Of a DNA stretch of 58,832 bases, positions 30,485 to 38,483 are shown one piece after another (the first letter of the stretch is position 1; each line of letters begins with the position of its first letter). The notes under the pieces are model-generated. The model was not told where the DNA came from. It ran no database searches and worked only from the letters and a program-made list of their open reading frames with translations. The stretch spans positions 1-58,832 of the forward strand of contig NZ_BCYP01000045.1 in the NCBI RefSeq assembly GCF_001598255.1, given 5' to 3'. Both the position numbers and the translations under genes were made by a program. The DNA comes from Mitsuaria chitosanitabida ATCC BAA-476 = NBRC 102408. GTDB taxonomy: Bacteria > Pseudomonadota > Gammaproteobacteria > Burkholderiales > Burkholderiaceae_C.

Positions 30485-32623
30485 ATGGCGACCATCACCG
30501 CAGCGGCCGGCGGCGGCAACTGGAACTCGACGGGGACCTGGAACGGCGGCGTCGTCCCCGGCGCCAGCGACGACGTGCGGCTCGATGCCAGCTCGGGAAG
30601 TGTGGCGATCACAGCGGCGGCGGCCTGCCGCTCCCTGGACTGCAGCGGCTACACCGGCACGCTGACGCACGGCGCGTTCACGCTGTCGATCGGCGACGGT
30701 ACGGCCGGCGCGAACAGCATCGCACTGCGCCTGGTCGCGGGCATGACCTACACGCTGGCCAGCGTCACCACCAGCGCGATCGCGTTCGTGTCGACGGCCG
30801 CTGCGCTGCAGCAGGTTGCGCTGGGCGCCAAGGCCGTGGGCAACGTCACCTTCAGCGCCGCCGGCAACTGGGCGCTGACCAGCGCGATGACCCAGGACCC
30901 GACGGCTGCGCTGACGCACTCGGCGGGCACCGTGCGATACGACGGGCTCACCGACGACGCGGCGCTCTCGCACAGCTTGGGCGTGATCACGAGCACGGGC
31001 TCGACGGCTCGGGCACTCTACGGTGGCAAGGCCACCATCACGCTCACCCGCAGCACTGCGACGAACCAGATCAACATCGCCGGCGGAAACCTGACCACGG
31101 ACTTCACGCTGACGACTTTCATCGGCGCGCCGACCAGCGTCGGGCGCATCAGCTACACCTACCTCCTACCCGGGGTCGGTGAGATCGGTTCGCTGATCCT
31201 GAACGGGCAGGGCGAGCGCACCGTCGGGTCGACCTGCACGATCGGGACGCTGACGCGCAACGGCACCGCGAACCCGTTCGACATGCTGGGCATCGGCTTC
31301 GGACAGACCGTCACCGTGACGAAGGCGCTGAACGTCCTGGGCGGCGGCGGGAACAACCGCTGCGGGATGTGGCCGAACACGACGAGCATCCCCGGGACCT
31401 TCCGAGTCGTCGGCGCCGCGGTCAACCTGCAGCACGTCGACATGCAGGACATCTATTGGGACAACGGCGGCGCCGACCTCGACTTCTCCAGCATGGCCGG
31501 CGGCATCAGTGACGGAGGCAACAACGGGATGGTGAACGGCGGCCGCCTGATCTTCCAGGCTCCGATCGTGCATACCTGGCTCGGTGGTACGGGGAACTGG
31601 TCGGACACCACGAAGTGGAGCAGCGGCCGAGTGCCGCTCGCGCAAGACGACGTGTTGTTCCTGGGGGCTTTCGCCAGCTCCCCCATCATCTCCGTCGACC
31701 GGAAATGGGCCTGCAAGAATCTCAGCTTCGCGGGCAGCACCGGCAACGTGACGCTGCGCGCCGACGTCTACGAGGTCTACGTCAACGGCAACGTGACCTT
31801 CCGCAACGGCGTGACCTGGGGAGTCAGCGCGTCCTGTCAGTGGTGTGCGGCGCCGCGCGAGAACGTGACCTGGCTCGCCGGAGGGATGCCATCGTCGGCG
31901 GTGCTGCACTCGCCGAGCTGGCAGATCGGCCTGGGCGTATCGCTCACCGTCGGCGATGCCTTCCTGATCGGCGGCACGCTGAACCACCGGTGCGGGAAGG
32001 TGAACATCCCGGCAGGGGCGTCCTTCGCCGTCGACAGCTACATCTCCAACGCGAACCAGCTCAGCGCGAAGTGCGCCTTCGACATCGCGGGTTCGCTGCT
32101 TCTGCGCGGCACCGGCACGATCTTCTCGCTGACCAACGGCGCCGCCTACACGGTGGTGAATGACCTCGGCGGGCGGATCGTGTTGGCCGGGACCACGGCG
32201 GCGACGCGTACCTTCGCCACCGGTGGGATCTCCTTCTGCGACATCCAACTCGCGGCCGGCGCCTCGACCTTCGCCTTCACCGGCAGCTTCAGCGTGCCGC
32301 GCATCCCGAGACCGAGCACGCCCGGGTCGGTGGTGATGACGCTGGCCGCCGGGTCGGTCATGACGGTCCGTAGCAGCGGCGACGACGCCATGGATAACGG
32401 CGCCAACGTCGTCACCATCAAGAGCGCCACCGCGGGCACTGCCGCCACGATCAGCAAGGCGGCCGGGCGCGTGCGAGCCGACTACCTTAACCTGCAGGAC
32501 ATCACGGCGACGGGCGGCGCGCTCTACAGCGCAGGCGCCAACAGCACGAACACCAGTGGAAACACCGGGTGGTCGTTCACGGCGGCCAACGACTGGGCGC
32601 CGCAGGGAATGCTCGCTGCCTAA
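30485..32623 (+). CDS. Large beta-helix-like surface/receptor protein
   Basis: A 712-residue Gly/Ser/Thr-rich protein with repeated beta-strand pattern. Two similar blocks, TWNGGVVPGASDDVRL near residue 18 and KWSSGRVPLAQDDVLF near residue 378, suggest an internal duplication of about 360 residues. Such W-x-G-x-x-P...DDV motifs occur in beta-helical adhesins and phage receptor-binding proteins. The location between portal and scaffold is unusual for a tail gene; a head-surface fibre is possible. Confidence 0.65.
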   Translation: MATITAAAGGGNWNSTGTWNGGVVPGASDDVRLDASSGSVAITAAAACRSLDCSGYTGTLTHGAFTLSIGDGTAGANSIALRLVAGMTYTLASVTTSAIAFVSTAAALQQVALGAKAVGNVTFSAAGNWALTSAMTQDPTAALTHSAGTVRYDGLTDDAALSHSLGVITSTGSTARALYGGKATITLTRSTATNQINIAGGNLTTDFTLTTFIGAPTSVGRISYTYLLPGVGEIGSLILNGQGERTVGSTCTIGTLTRNGTANPFDMLGIGFGQTVTVTKALNVLGGGGNNRCGMWPNTTSIPGTFRVVGAAVNLQHVDMQDIYWDNGGADLDFSSMAGGISDGGNNGMVNGGRLIFQAPIVHTWLGGTGNWSDTTKWSSGRVPLAQDDVLFLGAFASSPIISVDRKWACKNLSFAGSTGNVTLRADVYEVYVNGNVTFRNGVTWGVSASCQWCAAPRENVTWLAGGMPSSAVLHSPSWQIGLGVSLTVGDAFLIGGTLNHRCGKVNIPAGASFAVDSYISNANQLSAKCAFDIAGSLLLRGTGTIFSLTNGAAYTVVNDLGGRIVLAGTTAATRTFATGGISFCDIQLAAGASTFAFTGSFSVPRIPRPSTPGSVVMTLAAGSVMTVRSSGDDAMDNGANVVTIKSATAGTAATISKAAGRVRADYLNLQDITATGGALYSAGANSTNTSGNTGWSFTAANDWAPQGMLAA

Positions 32624-32634
32624 GCCCGGCCGCA

Positions 32635-32650
32635 CGTGCCAAGGATGGCA
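32635..32650 (+). repeat. Late repeat copy 6, longest hairpin
   Basis: CGTGCCAAGGATGGCA followed by CG gives a seven-base perfect stem CGTGCCA/TGGCACG around AGGA. The Rz ATG is 12 bases after the repeat and has no other Shine-Dalgarno-like sequence. Confidence 0.9.
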
Positions 32651-32662
32651 CGCTGGCCCGCC

Positions 32663-33193
32663 ATGAAATCCCTGCTCATCACGGCGCTGGTCGCCGCAGT
32701 CCTTGCATTCGCCGCGGCGTGGACCGTGCAGGGCTGGCGCTACGGCGCCGAGATCGCCGAGCTGCAGCGCATGCACGACAAGGCCTTGGCCGATCAGCGC
32801 GTCGAGCTGGCGGAGCAGGGTGCCGAGAACCTGCGCCACGTCCTCAAGGCCGAAAGGAGCCAACGTGCCCAAGTCGATGAAGCCCTGGCCGCCGCGCGCG
32901 GCCGCGAGGCGCAGCTGCGCCGTGATGCTGCTGCTGTGCGCGCTCAGCGTGACAGCCTGCGGGACGCGTCAGACGCCGCCGTGCGATTGGCCGGTGAATC
33001 CCACGCCACCTGTCTCGGTCGAGTCGCTGCCTTCCGAGAGGTATTCGACCAGTGCGCAGCGCGATATGGCGAGCTGGCAGAAAGCGCTGACCGCCACGCC
33101 AGCGACGTCCGGACGCTGATCGAAGCCTGGCCCGGGCCCACTGCGCCGCCCGTGCCAAGGATGGCAGATTCGCCTCCACCTCAACAGGAGTAG
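32663..33193 (+). CDS. Rz: Rz-like inner-membrane spanin
   Basis: A 176-residue protein with an N-terminal signal-anchor (about residues 3-20) and a long periplasmic coiled coil (ELQRMHDKALADQRVELAEQ...), the i-spanin layout. A lipoprotein gene (Rz1) is nested in another frame. The C-terminal codons include late repeat copy 7 (VPRMA), suggesting a tail extended across the element. Spanins fuse inner and outer membranes at the last step of lysis. Confidence 0.88.
   Translation: MKSLLITALVAAVLAFAAAWTVQGWRYGAEIAELQRMHDKALADQRVELAEQGAENLRHVLKAERSQRAQVDEALAAARGREAQLRRDAAAVRAQRDSLRDASDAAVRLAGESHATCLGRVAAFREVFDQCAARYGELAESADRHASDVRTLIEAWPGPTAPPVPRMADSPPPQQE
32865..33119 (+). CDS. Rz1: Rz1-like outer-membrane spanin, nested in Rz
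   Basis: An 84-residue lipoprotein entirely inside Rz in another frame. GTG start chosen because AAAGGAG lies five bases upstream. The lipobox LSVTAC-G gives a mature, Pro-rich protein (PPCDWPVNPTPPVSVE), as in Rz1/o-spanins. Holin and endolysin are 5 kb away. Confidence 0.85.
   Translation: MPKSMKPWPPRAAARRSCAVMLLLCALSVTACGTRQTPPCDWPVNPTPPVSVESLPSERYSTSAQRDMASWQKALTATPATSGR
33151..33166 (+). repeat. Late repeat copy 7 (CsrA-site-like hairpin)
   Basis: CGTGCCAAGGATGGCA followed by GATT. Five-base stem around AGGA. Lies in the last Rz codons, 30 bases before the 33197 gene, which has its own AGGAG. Confidence 0.88.
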
Positions 33194-33196
33194 GTC

Positions 33197-33394
33197 ATGG
33201 CGAAGGCATCCAGCATCAGGAGCTCGAAGGATCAGGAACTCGAATGGCGCACCGAAAGCGACATGCGGACCCTGATGGAGGCCGAGGAGATCAAGCGCGA
33301 TCCCGAACGCCTGAAGCGAGCCGCCGCCCTGGCGAAGGAGAAGGTCGTCGAGCTGGCGAGCGTCGCCGGCAAGGCTGACTCCGGCAAGGCCTGA
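33197..33394 (+). CDS. Small charged protein before scaffold
   Basis: A 65-residue helical, charged protein (MAKASSIRSSKDQELEWRTE...) with AGGAG before the ATG. Typical of the small genes preceding scaffold genes in N4-gp56-capsid phages; function unknown. Confidence 0.7.
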   Translation: MAKASSIRSSKDQELEWRTESDMRTLMEAEEIKRDPERLKRAAALAKEKVVELASVAGKADSGKA

Positions 33395-33432
33395 CCCCAG
33401 ATCACCCCACCCCACCCAGCGGAGCACCCCTC

Positions 33433-34491
33433 ATGTCCACCACGGACCAATCGAACACCGAACCCGACACCGCGCACGCGATGTCGACCCTCACCGAGGA
33501 AGAGCGCGCGGCGATGACCGACGAGCTGTCCGAGCACGAGAAGGCCGCGCTGGCGGCCGTCGCGGCTGCTGCCGGCGACGAGGAGGAGGACGAGGGCGAC
33601 GACACCGCTGCCGCTCCGGCCGCCGCGCCCGCGTCTGCTCCCGCCGCGGCCCCCGCTGCTGCGCCTGCCGCTGCTCCGGCCGAGGCACCCGCTGCAGCGC
33701 CCGCTCCCGTGCCGGCCGTCGCCGAAGCTCCCGCCGCTGCTCCGGCGCCCGCCGCTGAGCCCGCCCCGGCGCCGCGCCCGCGCGCCGAGACCGGCTACCG
33801 CTCCGAGCTGCCCACCGACTACCAGGACCGGGTCGCCAAGCTCAAGACCGACAGCGAGGCGCTGGACCAGCGCTTCGAGGACGGCGAGATCGACCGCAAG
33901 ACCTACCGCGAGGAGAGCGCGAAGCTGCTGGAGCAGCGCGACGAGCTCAACGCGCTGCGCGTCAAGGCGGAGATCTCGACCGAGTCACGCCAGCAGTCCC
34001 TGCAGCAGCAGTGGATGGGCGCGGTCGAGGATCTCTATGACCGCGTCCGCACGGGCGGCGGTATCGACTACTCGAAGGACGAGGCGCGTCGCGCAGACCT
34101 GGATGGCTTCATTAAGGCGCTCGCGAACAACCCGGCCAACGAGGACAAGTCCATGAACTGGTTCCTGGACGAGGCCCACCGCCGCGTCCAGCTGCTGCAC
34201 GGTGAGGCCGTTGCAGCGCCTGCTGCTGCCAAGGCCGCCAGCGCGCCGGCGGCCCCGGCTGCTGCTCCGGCCCAGGCGCCCGCTGCTGCCGCTCCCGCGC
34301 CCGCTGCCAAGCCGGCGGCCCGCACGCCGCCCGAGGTCCCCGCGAACCTGGCGCACATGCCGGGCGGCGACGGCCCGGGCGACACCGGCGACGAGTTCGC
34401 CGAGCTGGACCAGTTCGACGGCGAGCAGCTCGAAGCCGCGCTGGCCCGCATGTCGCCCGACAAGCGCGCCCGTTACCTGGCGGGTGCCTGA
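33433..34491 (+). CDS. Scaffolding protein
   Basis: A 352-residue protein: acidic N-terminus, a long Ala/Pro low-complexity stretch (about residues 60-120), a helical core (AKLKTDSEALDQRFEDGEID...), a second Ala/Pro stretch and an acidic C-terminal helix. This composition and its place directly upstream of the capsid gene identify a head scaffold. Confidence 0.85.
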   Translation: MSTTDQSNTEPDTAHAMSTLTEEERAAMTDELSEHEKAALAAVAAAAGDEEEDEGDDTAAAPAAAPASAPAAAPAAAPAAAPAEAPAAAPAPVPAVAEAPAAAPAPAAEPAPAPRPRAETGYRSELPTDYQDRVAKLKTDSEALDQRFEDGEIDRKTYREESAKLLEQRDELNALRVKAEISTESRQQSLQQQWMGAVEDLYDRVRTGGGIDYSKDEARRADLDGFIKALANNPANEDKSMNWFLDEAHRRVQLLHGEAVAAPAAAKAASAPAAPAAAPAQAPAAAAPAPAAKPAARTPPEVPANLAHMPGGDGPGDTGDEFAELDQFDGEQLEAALARMSPDKRARYLAGA

Positions 34492-34694
34492 TGGCTGATC
34501 GCACGTCCCTCGTGATGGACCTTCAACCCGGCGAGGCGATGCAGCTCGCCGGCGCGACGGTCCAACTCGTCCACAAGAGCGGCCGCGCCGCGCGACTTCG
34601 CATCACCGCGCCGGCCGAGCTGAAGATCGAAAAGCGTCGCGAAGGCGAGCTTGCAGATCACGTGCCAAGGATGGCGCAATCCGCCCACGGCTGA
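34491..34694 (+). CDS. CsrA/RsmA-like RNA-binding protein
   Basis: A 67-residue protein that aligns with CsrA nearly without gaps. PGEAMQLAG matches the VGETLMIG strand-turn of CsrA; [20 protein letters not shown] matches [30 protein letters not shown] matches KEVSVHREE, with Arg49/Arg50 where CsrA has the RNA-contacting Arg44. CsrA dimers bind GGA in mRNA hairpin loops to block or stabilise translation. It lies between scaffold and capsid genes; late repeat copy 8 is in its final codons. The last 14 residues ([12 protein letters not shown] region) are not CsrA-like. Homology is by eye; a structure-only resemblance cannot be excluded. Confidence 0.65.
   Translation: [67 protein letters not shown]
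34661..34676 (+). repeat. Late repeat copy 8, stem kept by wobble pair
   Basis: CGTGCCAAGGATGGCG followed by CAAT. The A-to-G change keeps pairing (U-G) and the next pair G-C extends the stem to six. It is at the 3' end of the CsrA-like gene and 80 bases before the capsid ATG. Confidence 0.85.
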
Positions 34695-34755
34695 AGAGCC
34701 GCAACGTCAAGCCCGAGCGCAGGAGGTGCTCTTTCAAACCTGAAGGAGTATCTCC

Positions 34756-35871
34756 ATGGCCCGTACCATCGTTGGCGTCAACGACCCGAAGGCCGTCAAG
34801 CGATTCGGCGGCATGCTGGCGCTCGACACGTCGCAGACCTCGTACTGGAACCAGCGCTTCATGGCGCGCGGTGCCGAGGCCGAGGTGCCCATCCAGATCC
34901 TGACCGACCTCGAGTCGGACGCCGGCGAGCAGATCACCTATGACCTGCTGGCCGAGCTCCGCATGGCGCCGGTGGAAGGCGAAGACACGCTGGAGGGCAA
35001 GGAAGAAGCCCAGAAGTTCTACACCGACCAGATCTACATCGATCAGGCTCGCTGCGGTGTGAACACGGGCGGCCGCATGACGCGCAAGCGCACGCTGCAC
35101 AACCTGCGCGAGAAGGCCAAGCGCCAGCAGTCCAACTGGTGGGCCCGCCTGCAGGACGAGCTGCTGTTCATCTACCTGTCGGGCGCGCGGGGCATCAACC
35201 CCAACTTCCTGCTGCCGCTGGGCTACACCGGCCGCGCCAACAACCCGCTGTACGCGCCGGACGCCAACCACGTCCTGTACGGCAACGACGCCACCGCGTT
35301 CAACAACATCGACGCGACGGACAAGTTCGACCTGCGCCTGGTGGACCGCGCCAAGACCAAGGCCGACAGCCAGGGCGGCGGCGCCACCGGCATCCCGGTC
35401 CTGCAGCCTTGCAAGATCGACGGCAACGAGACCTTCGTGTGCGTGATGCACACCTTCCAGGAAGACGACCTGCGCGCCAACACGGCCACGGGCCAGTGGA
35501 TGGACATCCAGAAGGCCGCCGCCACCGCCGAGGGCCGCAGCAACCCGCTCTTCAAGGGCTCGCTCGGCATGTACCGCGGCTGCATCTTGCACTCGCACCG
35601 CAACGTCATCCGCTTCAACAACGCGGGTGTGGGCAACGTCGAGGCCGCGCGTGCTCTGTTCCTGGGCTCGCAGGCCGCCGTCGTGGCCTTCGGCTCGCCG
35701 GGCACGAACATGCGGTTCACCTGGAACGAGGAGACCCGCGACAACGGCGACAAGGTCGTGATCACCACGTCCTCGATCTTCGGCGTCAAGAAGGTTCGCT
35801 TCGCGGTGGACGGCATCGGCGATCAGGACTTCGGCACCTTCGCCCTCGACACCGCCGCCGCCAGCCGGTGA
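34756..35871 (+). CDS. Major capsid protein, N4-gp56 type
   Basis: A 371-residue protein with family landmarks: SQTSYWNQRFMARGAEAEV, CGVNTGGRMTRKRTLHNLRE, NWWARLQDELLFIYLSGARG and CVMHTFQEDDLR. This is the capsid family of N4 gp56-like phages. A strong AAGGAG precedes the ATG. The leader of about 60 bases after late repeat copy 8 is the longest in the cluster, fitting control of the most abundant virion protein. Confidence 0.93.
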   Translation: MARTIVGVNDPKAVKRFGGMLALDTSQTSYWNQRFMARGAEAEVPIQILTDLESDAGEQITYDLLAELRMAPVEGEDTLEGKEEAQKFYTDQIYIDQARCGVNTGGRMTRKRTLHNLREKAKRQQSNWWARLQDELLFIYLSGARGINPNFLLPLGYTGRANNPLYAPDANHVLYGNDATAFNNIDATDKFDLRLVDRAKTKADSQGGGATGIPVLQPCKIDGNETFVCVMHTFQEDDLRANTATGQWMDIQKAAATAEGRSNPLFKGSLGMYRGCILHSHRNVIRFNNAGVGNVEAARALFLGSQAAVVAFGSPGTNMRFTWNEETRDNGDKVVITTSSIFGVKKVRFAVDGIGDQDFGTFALDTAAASR

Positions 35872-35929
35872 TCGGTCCCGGCCGCTTCGGCGGCCGGATC
35901 CGACGACATCCAACTTCCAGGAGATCAAC

Positions 35930-36400
35930 GTGGCTTTCACCAACAGCAACGACTTCATCACGGGCCGCAAGCCGGTGCCGACGCCCGCGGGCATCGAGCT
36001 GGTGACGCAGCGCTTCCCCATCGACATGCTCGTCGCCGACTTGGCGGTGAACACGATCGGCCAGTTCGGCATCCTGCCGGCGGGCTGCATCCCGGTGGAG
36101 ATCCGCGTCGACGGCGACGACGTCGACAGCGGCGCCGGTGCCGGCGTCTACCAGGTCGGCATCTGGGACGGCGCCAGCGCGAACCTGTCGGCCGCTGCTG
36201 CCGACGGCGGCGGCGCCTGGGGCGACACCGGTGCCGCGGTGGCGGTGGCCTTCGACAAGCACCTGGTGCGCACGGGCAACAACCTCGCGAAGGTTCAGCC
36301 CTCCGCCGTCGATCGCCGCATCGGCTTGAAGGTGACGGCCGCGCCGACCACGCCCGTCGCCGGCCAGCTCGGCATCACGGTGACCTACCGCGCGGCCTGA
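35930..36400 (+). CDS. Putative head decoration protein
   Basis: A 156-residue beta-rich protein with a GTG start and AGGAG upstream. Ala/Gly/Val/Asp composition (GQFGILPAGCIPVEIRVDGD...) and position right after the capsid gene suggest a capsid decoration or stabilising protein. Confidence 0.65.
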   Translation: MAFTNSNDFITGRKPVPTPAGIELVTQRFPIDMLVADLAVNTIGQFGILPAGCIPVEIRVDGDDVDSGAGAGVYQVGIWDGASANLSAAAADGGGAWGDTGAAVAVAFDKHLVRTGNNLAKVQPSAVDRRIGLKVTAAPTTPVAGQLGITVTYRAA

Positions 36401-36502
36401 CCCCGGCGCCGCAGCGGCGCCTCACCCGGCTGACAGCCAACAACGAGGGGGAGGCCGAGGCTTCCCCCTTCTTCCATCGACCTCCATCCGAGGACCCCGA
36501 CC

Positions 36503-36901
36503 ATGAAGCTCCAGACCACCATCAAGCCGCGCCGCGACGGCACCGTGATCGCCCGCAACGCGAAGGGCGAGCCGTTCCTGTTCGCCGCGAACGAGTTCGG
36601 CGACCTCGTGGCCGACGTCACCGACGAGGCGCTCGTGCGTGACCTGCTGCGCAACGAGGACTTCCTGCCCTACGACACCGAGGATCTGGCCGCCGCCGCT
36701 GCGCTGGTGGGCCCGACCGGCGGCGATGGTGCCTCCGACCTCGACGAGATCGACCATTCCGAGGCCGGCTCGCCTCCGGGCGAAGGCGAAGAACTGGACG
36801 ATGACGAGGGCGACGAGGAAGCCGCGCCGGTCGAAGGTGCCGCCGCCCAGCCGGTCGAGGCCGCCCCGGCCGCCGCGCGTCCGTCGCGCCGCCGTAGCTA
36901 A
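36503..36901 (+). CDS. Hypothetical virion-associated protein, acidic tail
   Basis: A 132-residue protein. A compact N-terminal half (MKLQTTIKPRRDGTVIARN...) is followed by a strongly acidic stretch (EGEELDDDEGDEEAA) and an Ala/Arg-rich end. Positioned between decoration and connector genes. Function unknown. Confidence 0.65.
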   Translation: MKLQTTIKPRRDGTVIARNAKGEPFLFAANEFGDLVADVTDEALVRDLLRNEDFLPYDTEDLAAAAALVGPTGGDGASDLDEIDHSEAGSPPGEGEELDDDEGDEEAAPVEGAAAQPVEAAPAAARPSRRRS

Positions 36902-36910
36902 GGCGCTGCC

Positions 36911-37531
36911 GTGGCGACCTGGTCGTTCTTCTTCCCCGACCTGCTGCCCCACGCGACGGGGGTAGCGGAGCCGGTCGCGGAGCGGGCGCTGCGCCTGTCC
37001 GCCCAGACCTTCTTCCAGAAGACGCGGGCGTGGCGGGTGTGGCTGCCTGAGGTCGTGACCGTAGCGGGCCAGCGCTCGTACGCGCTGCCGCTGCCCGCCG
37101 GCGCGATCGTCGAGCGTCTGGAGAAGGCGACCATGAACGGGCGCGCCATCGACGTCCAGTCGTTCAGCTGCTTCGAGGCCGACCCGGTGCTGCACCCTGA
37201 CCAGTGCTCTGGAGGCGTCGCGTCGCCGGACCGCGTGAACATCCTGCTGGCCAGCGACTACGGTGCCGGCTCGAAGGTACAGGTGCTGGCCTCGCTCGCG
37301 CCGGGCGAGGGCGCCACGGGCATCTCCGACGACATGGCGACGCAGTTCCGCGACGCCATCGTGGCCGGGGCCAAGCGGCGTCTGCTGCTGAACCCGAAGG
37401 CCACCTACTTCAATCCCGACCTCGCCGGCGTCGCCGCGGGCGAGTTCCAAGACGCGATCGACACGACCAAGGTCGAGGTCCATCGCGGGTTCACGAACAC
37501 GACGCCGCGCTCGCGGCCGACCTGGTGCTGA
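36911..37531 (+). CDS. Head-tail adaptor-like protein
   Basis: A 206-residue protein, GTG start. WSFFFPDLLPHATGVAEPVA and RLSAQTFFQKTRAWRVWLPE, with a beta-rich middle, fit the helical-bundle-plus-beta connectors that follow capsid genes. The specific family was not identified. Confidence 0.6.
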   Translation: MATWSFFFPDLLPHATGVAEPVAERALRLSAQTFFQKTRAWRVWLPEVVTVAGQRSYALPLPAGAIVERLEKATMNGRAIDVQSFSCFEADPVLHPDQCSGGVASPDRVNILLASDYGAGSKVQVLASLAPGEGATGISDDMATQFRDAIVAGAKRRLLLNPKATYFNPDLAGVAAGEFQDAIDTTKVEVHRGFTNTTPRSRPTWC

Positions 37532-37533
37532 TC

Positions 37534-38226
37534 ATGGCGGTCGATGCCAAGCAAGTCATCCGCCGCGTCGTCGACATCCTCGTCGACGTCGGCAGCATCG
37601 CGTGGAAGGTCGACGAACTGGTGCGCTGGCTCAACGATGGCCAGCGCGAGCTGGTCATCCTGCGGCCCGACGCGACCGCCGACATCGTGCAGATCGCGCT
37701 GGTCGCCGGTGTCCGTCAGCAGCTGCCGGCCTCGGCCGTGAAGCTGCTCGACATCCCCAACAACACAGACGGGCAGATGCTGCCCATCCGGCAGATCGAG
37801 CGGCGCGAGCTGGACGAGGTGCTGCCGGGCTGGCGCGCCGGCGCCGCGGCGGGCGTCATCAAGCACTTCATGCACGACCCGCGCTTGCCGCGTGCCTTCG
37901 AGGTCTACCCGCCGGCCGTGGCCGGCACCAAGGTCGACGCCGAGGTCTCCAAGCTCCCGATCGACGTCGCGGTGCCCGCTGCTGGTGGCACCTGGAACGA
38001 CGTCGCCGGCGCCATCGGCGTTCCCGACATCCATCAGTCCGCGCTCGTGGACTACGTGCTCTCGCGCGCCTACGCCAAGGCGTCGTCCTTCGCCGGCAAC
38101 GCCGCGCGCGCCCAGGCCCATTACGCGGCCTTCGCCAACTCCCTCAGCGCCGACGTCAGCGCATCGCTGACCGTCGCGCCTCAGTCCAGCAACCCCGGCG
38201 AGCCCGCGGCCCGGCCCGTCGCCTGA
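37534..38226 (+). CDS. Phage connector/adaptor protein (DUF6682-like)
   Basis: A 230-residue protein. Features such as WKVDELVRWLNDGQRELVIL, ALVAGVRQQLPASAVKLLDI and ALVDYVLSRAYAKASSFAG match a connector family (DUF6682-like) found in podo/siphophages with this capsid type. Two bases separate it from the upstream adaptor-like gene. Confidence 0.7.
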   Translation: MAVDAKQVIRRVVDILVDVGSIAWKVDELVRWLNDGQRELVILRPDATADIVQIALVAGVRQQLPASAVKLLDIPNNTDGQMLPIRQIERRELDEVLPGWRAGAAAGVIKHFMHDPRLPRAFEVYPPAVAGTKVDAEVSKLPIDVAVPAAGGTWNDVAGAIGVPDIHQSALVDYVLSRAYAKASSFAGNAARAQAHYAAFANSLSADVSASLTVAPQSSNPGEPAARPVA

Positions 38227-38234
38227 AAGGTCCC

Positions 38235-38483
38235 ATGAAGCCTGAGATCAAGGACATCGTGATCGAAGCCGCCAAGGCCGCGCCCGCCGCAGGCGCGACC
38301 GTCCTGTCGTCGCCCTGGTGGGTGTCGATCAACTGGACGGGCGTCCTGACGGGCGTCTTCATCGTGCTGCAGATCGTCTACCTCCTGCGCAAGTGGTGGA
38401 GGGAGGAGACCAGCTTCGGGATCTGGATGCGCCGCAAGGTCGGCGCGCCCGTGATCAGCAAGCCCATGGAGCTCGACGAATGA
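38235..38483 (+). CDS. Holin
   Basis: An 82-residue protein: amphipathic N-terminus, a membrane span at about residues 27-55 (SINWTGVLTGVFIVLQIVYL) and a basic, Trp-rich C-terminus (RKWWREE). Its stop overlaps the endolysin start. Size and place identify a holin that times lysis. Confidence 0.75.
   Translation: MKPEIKDIVIEAAKAAPAAGATVLSSPWWVSINWTGVLTGVFIVLQIVYLLRKWWREETSFGIWMRRKVGAPVISKPMELDE

Noticed and set aside
31166-32872. 568-codon antisense open frame opposite the beta-helix gene
   Set aside because: Shadow composition, opposite a clear gene with better codon pattern.
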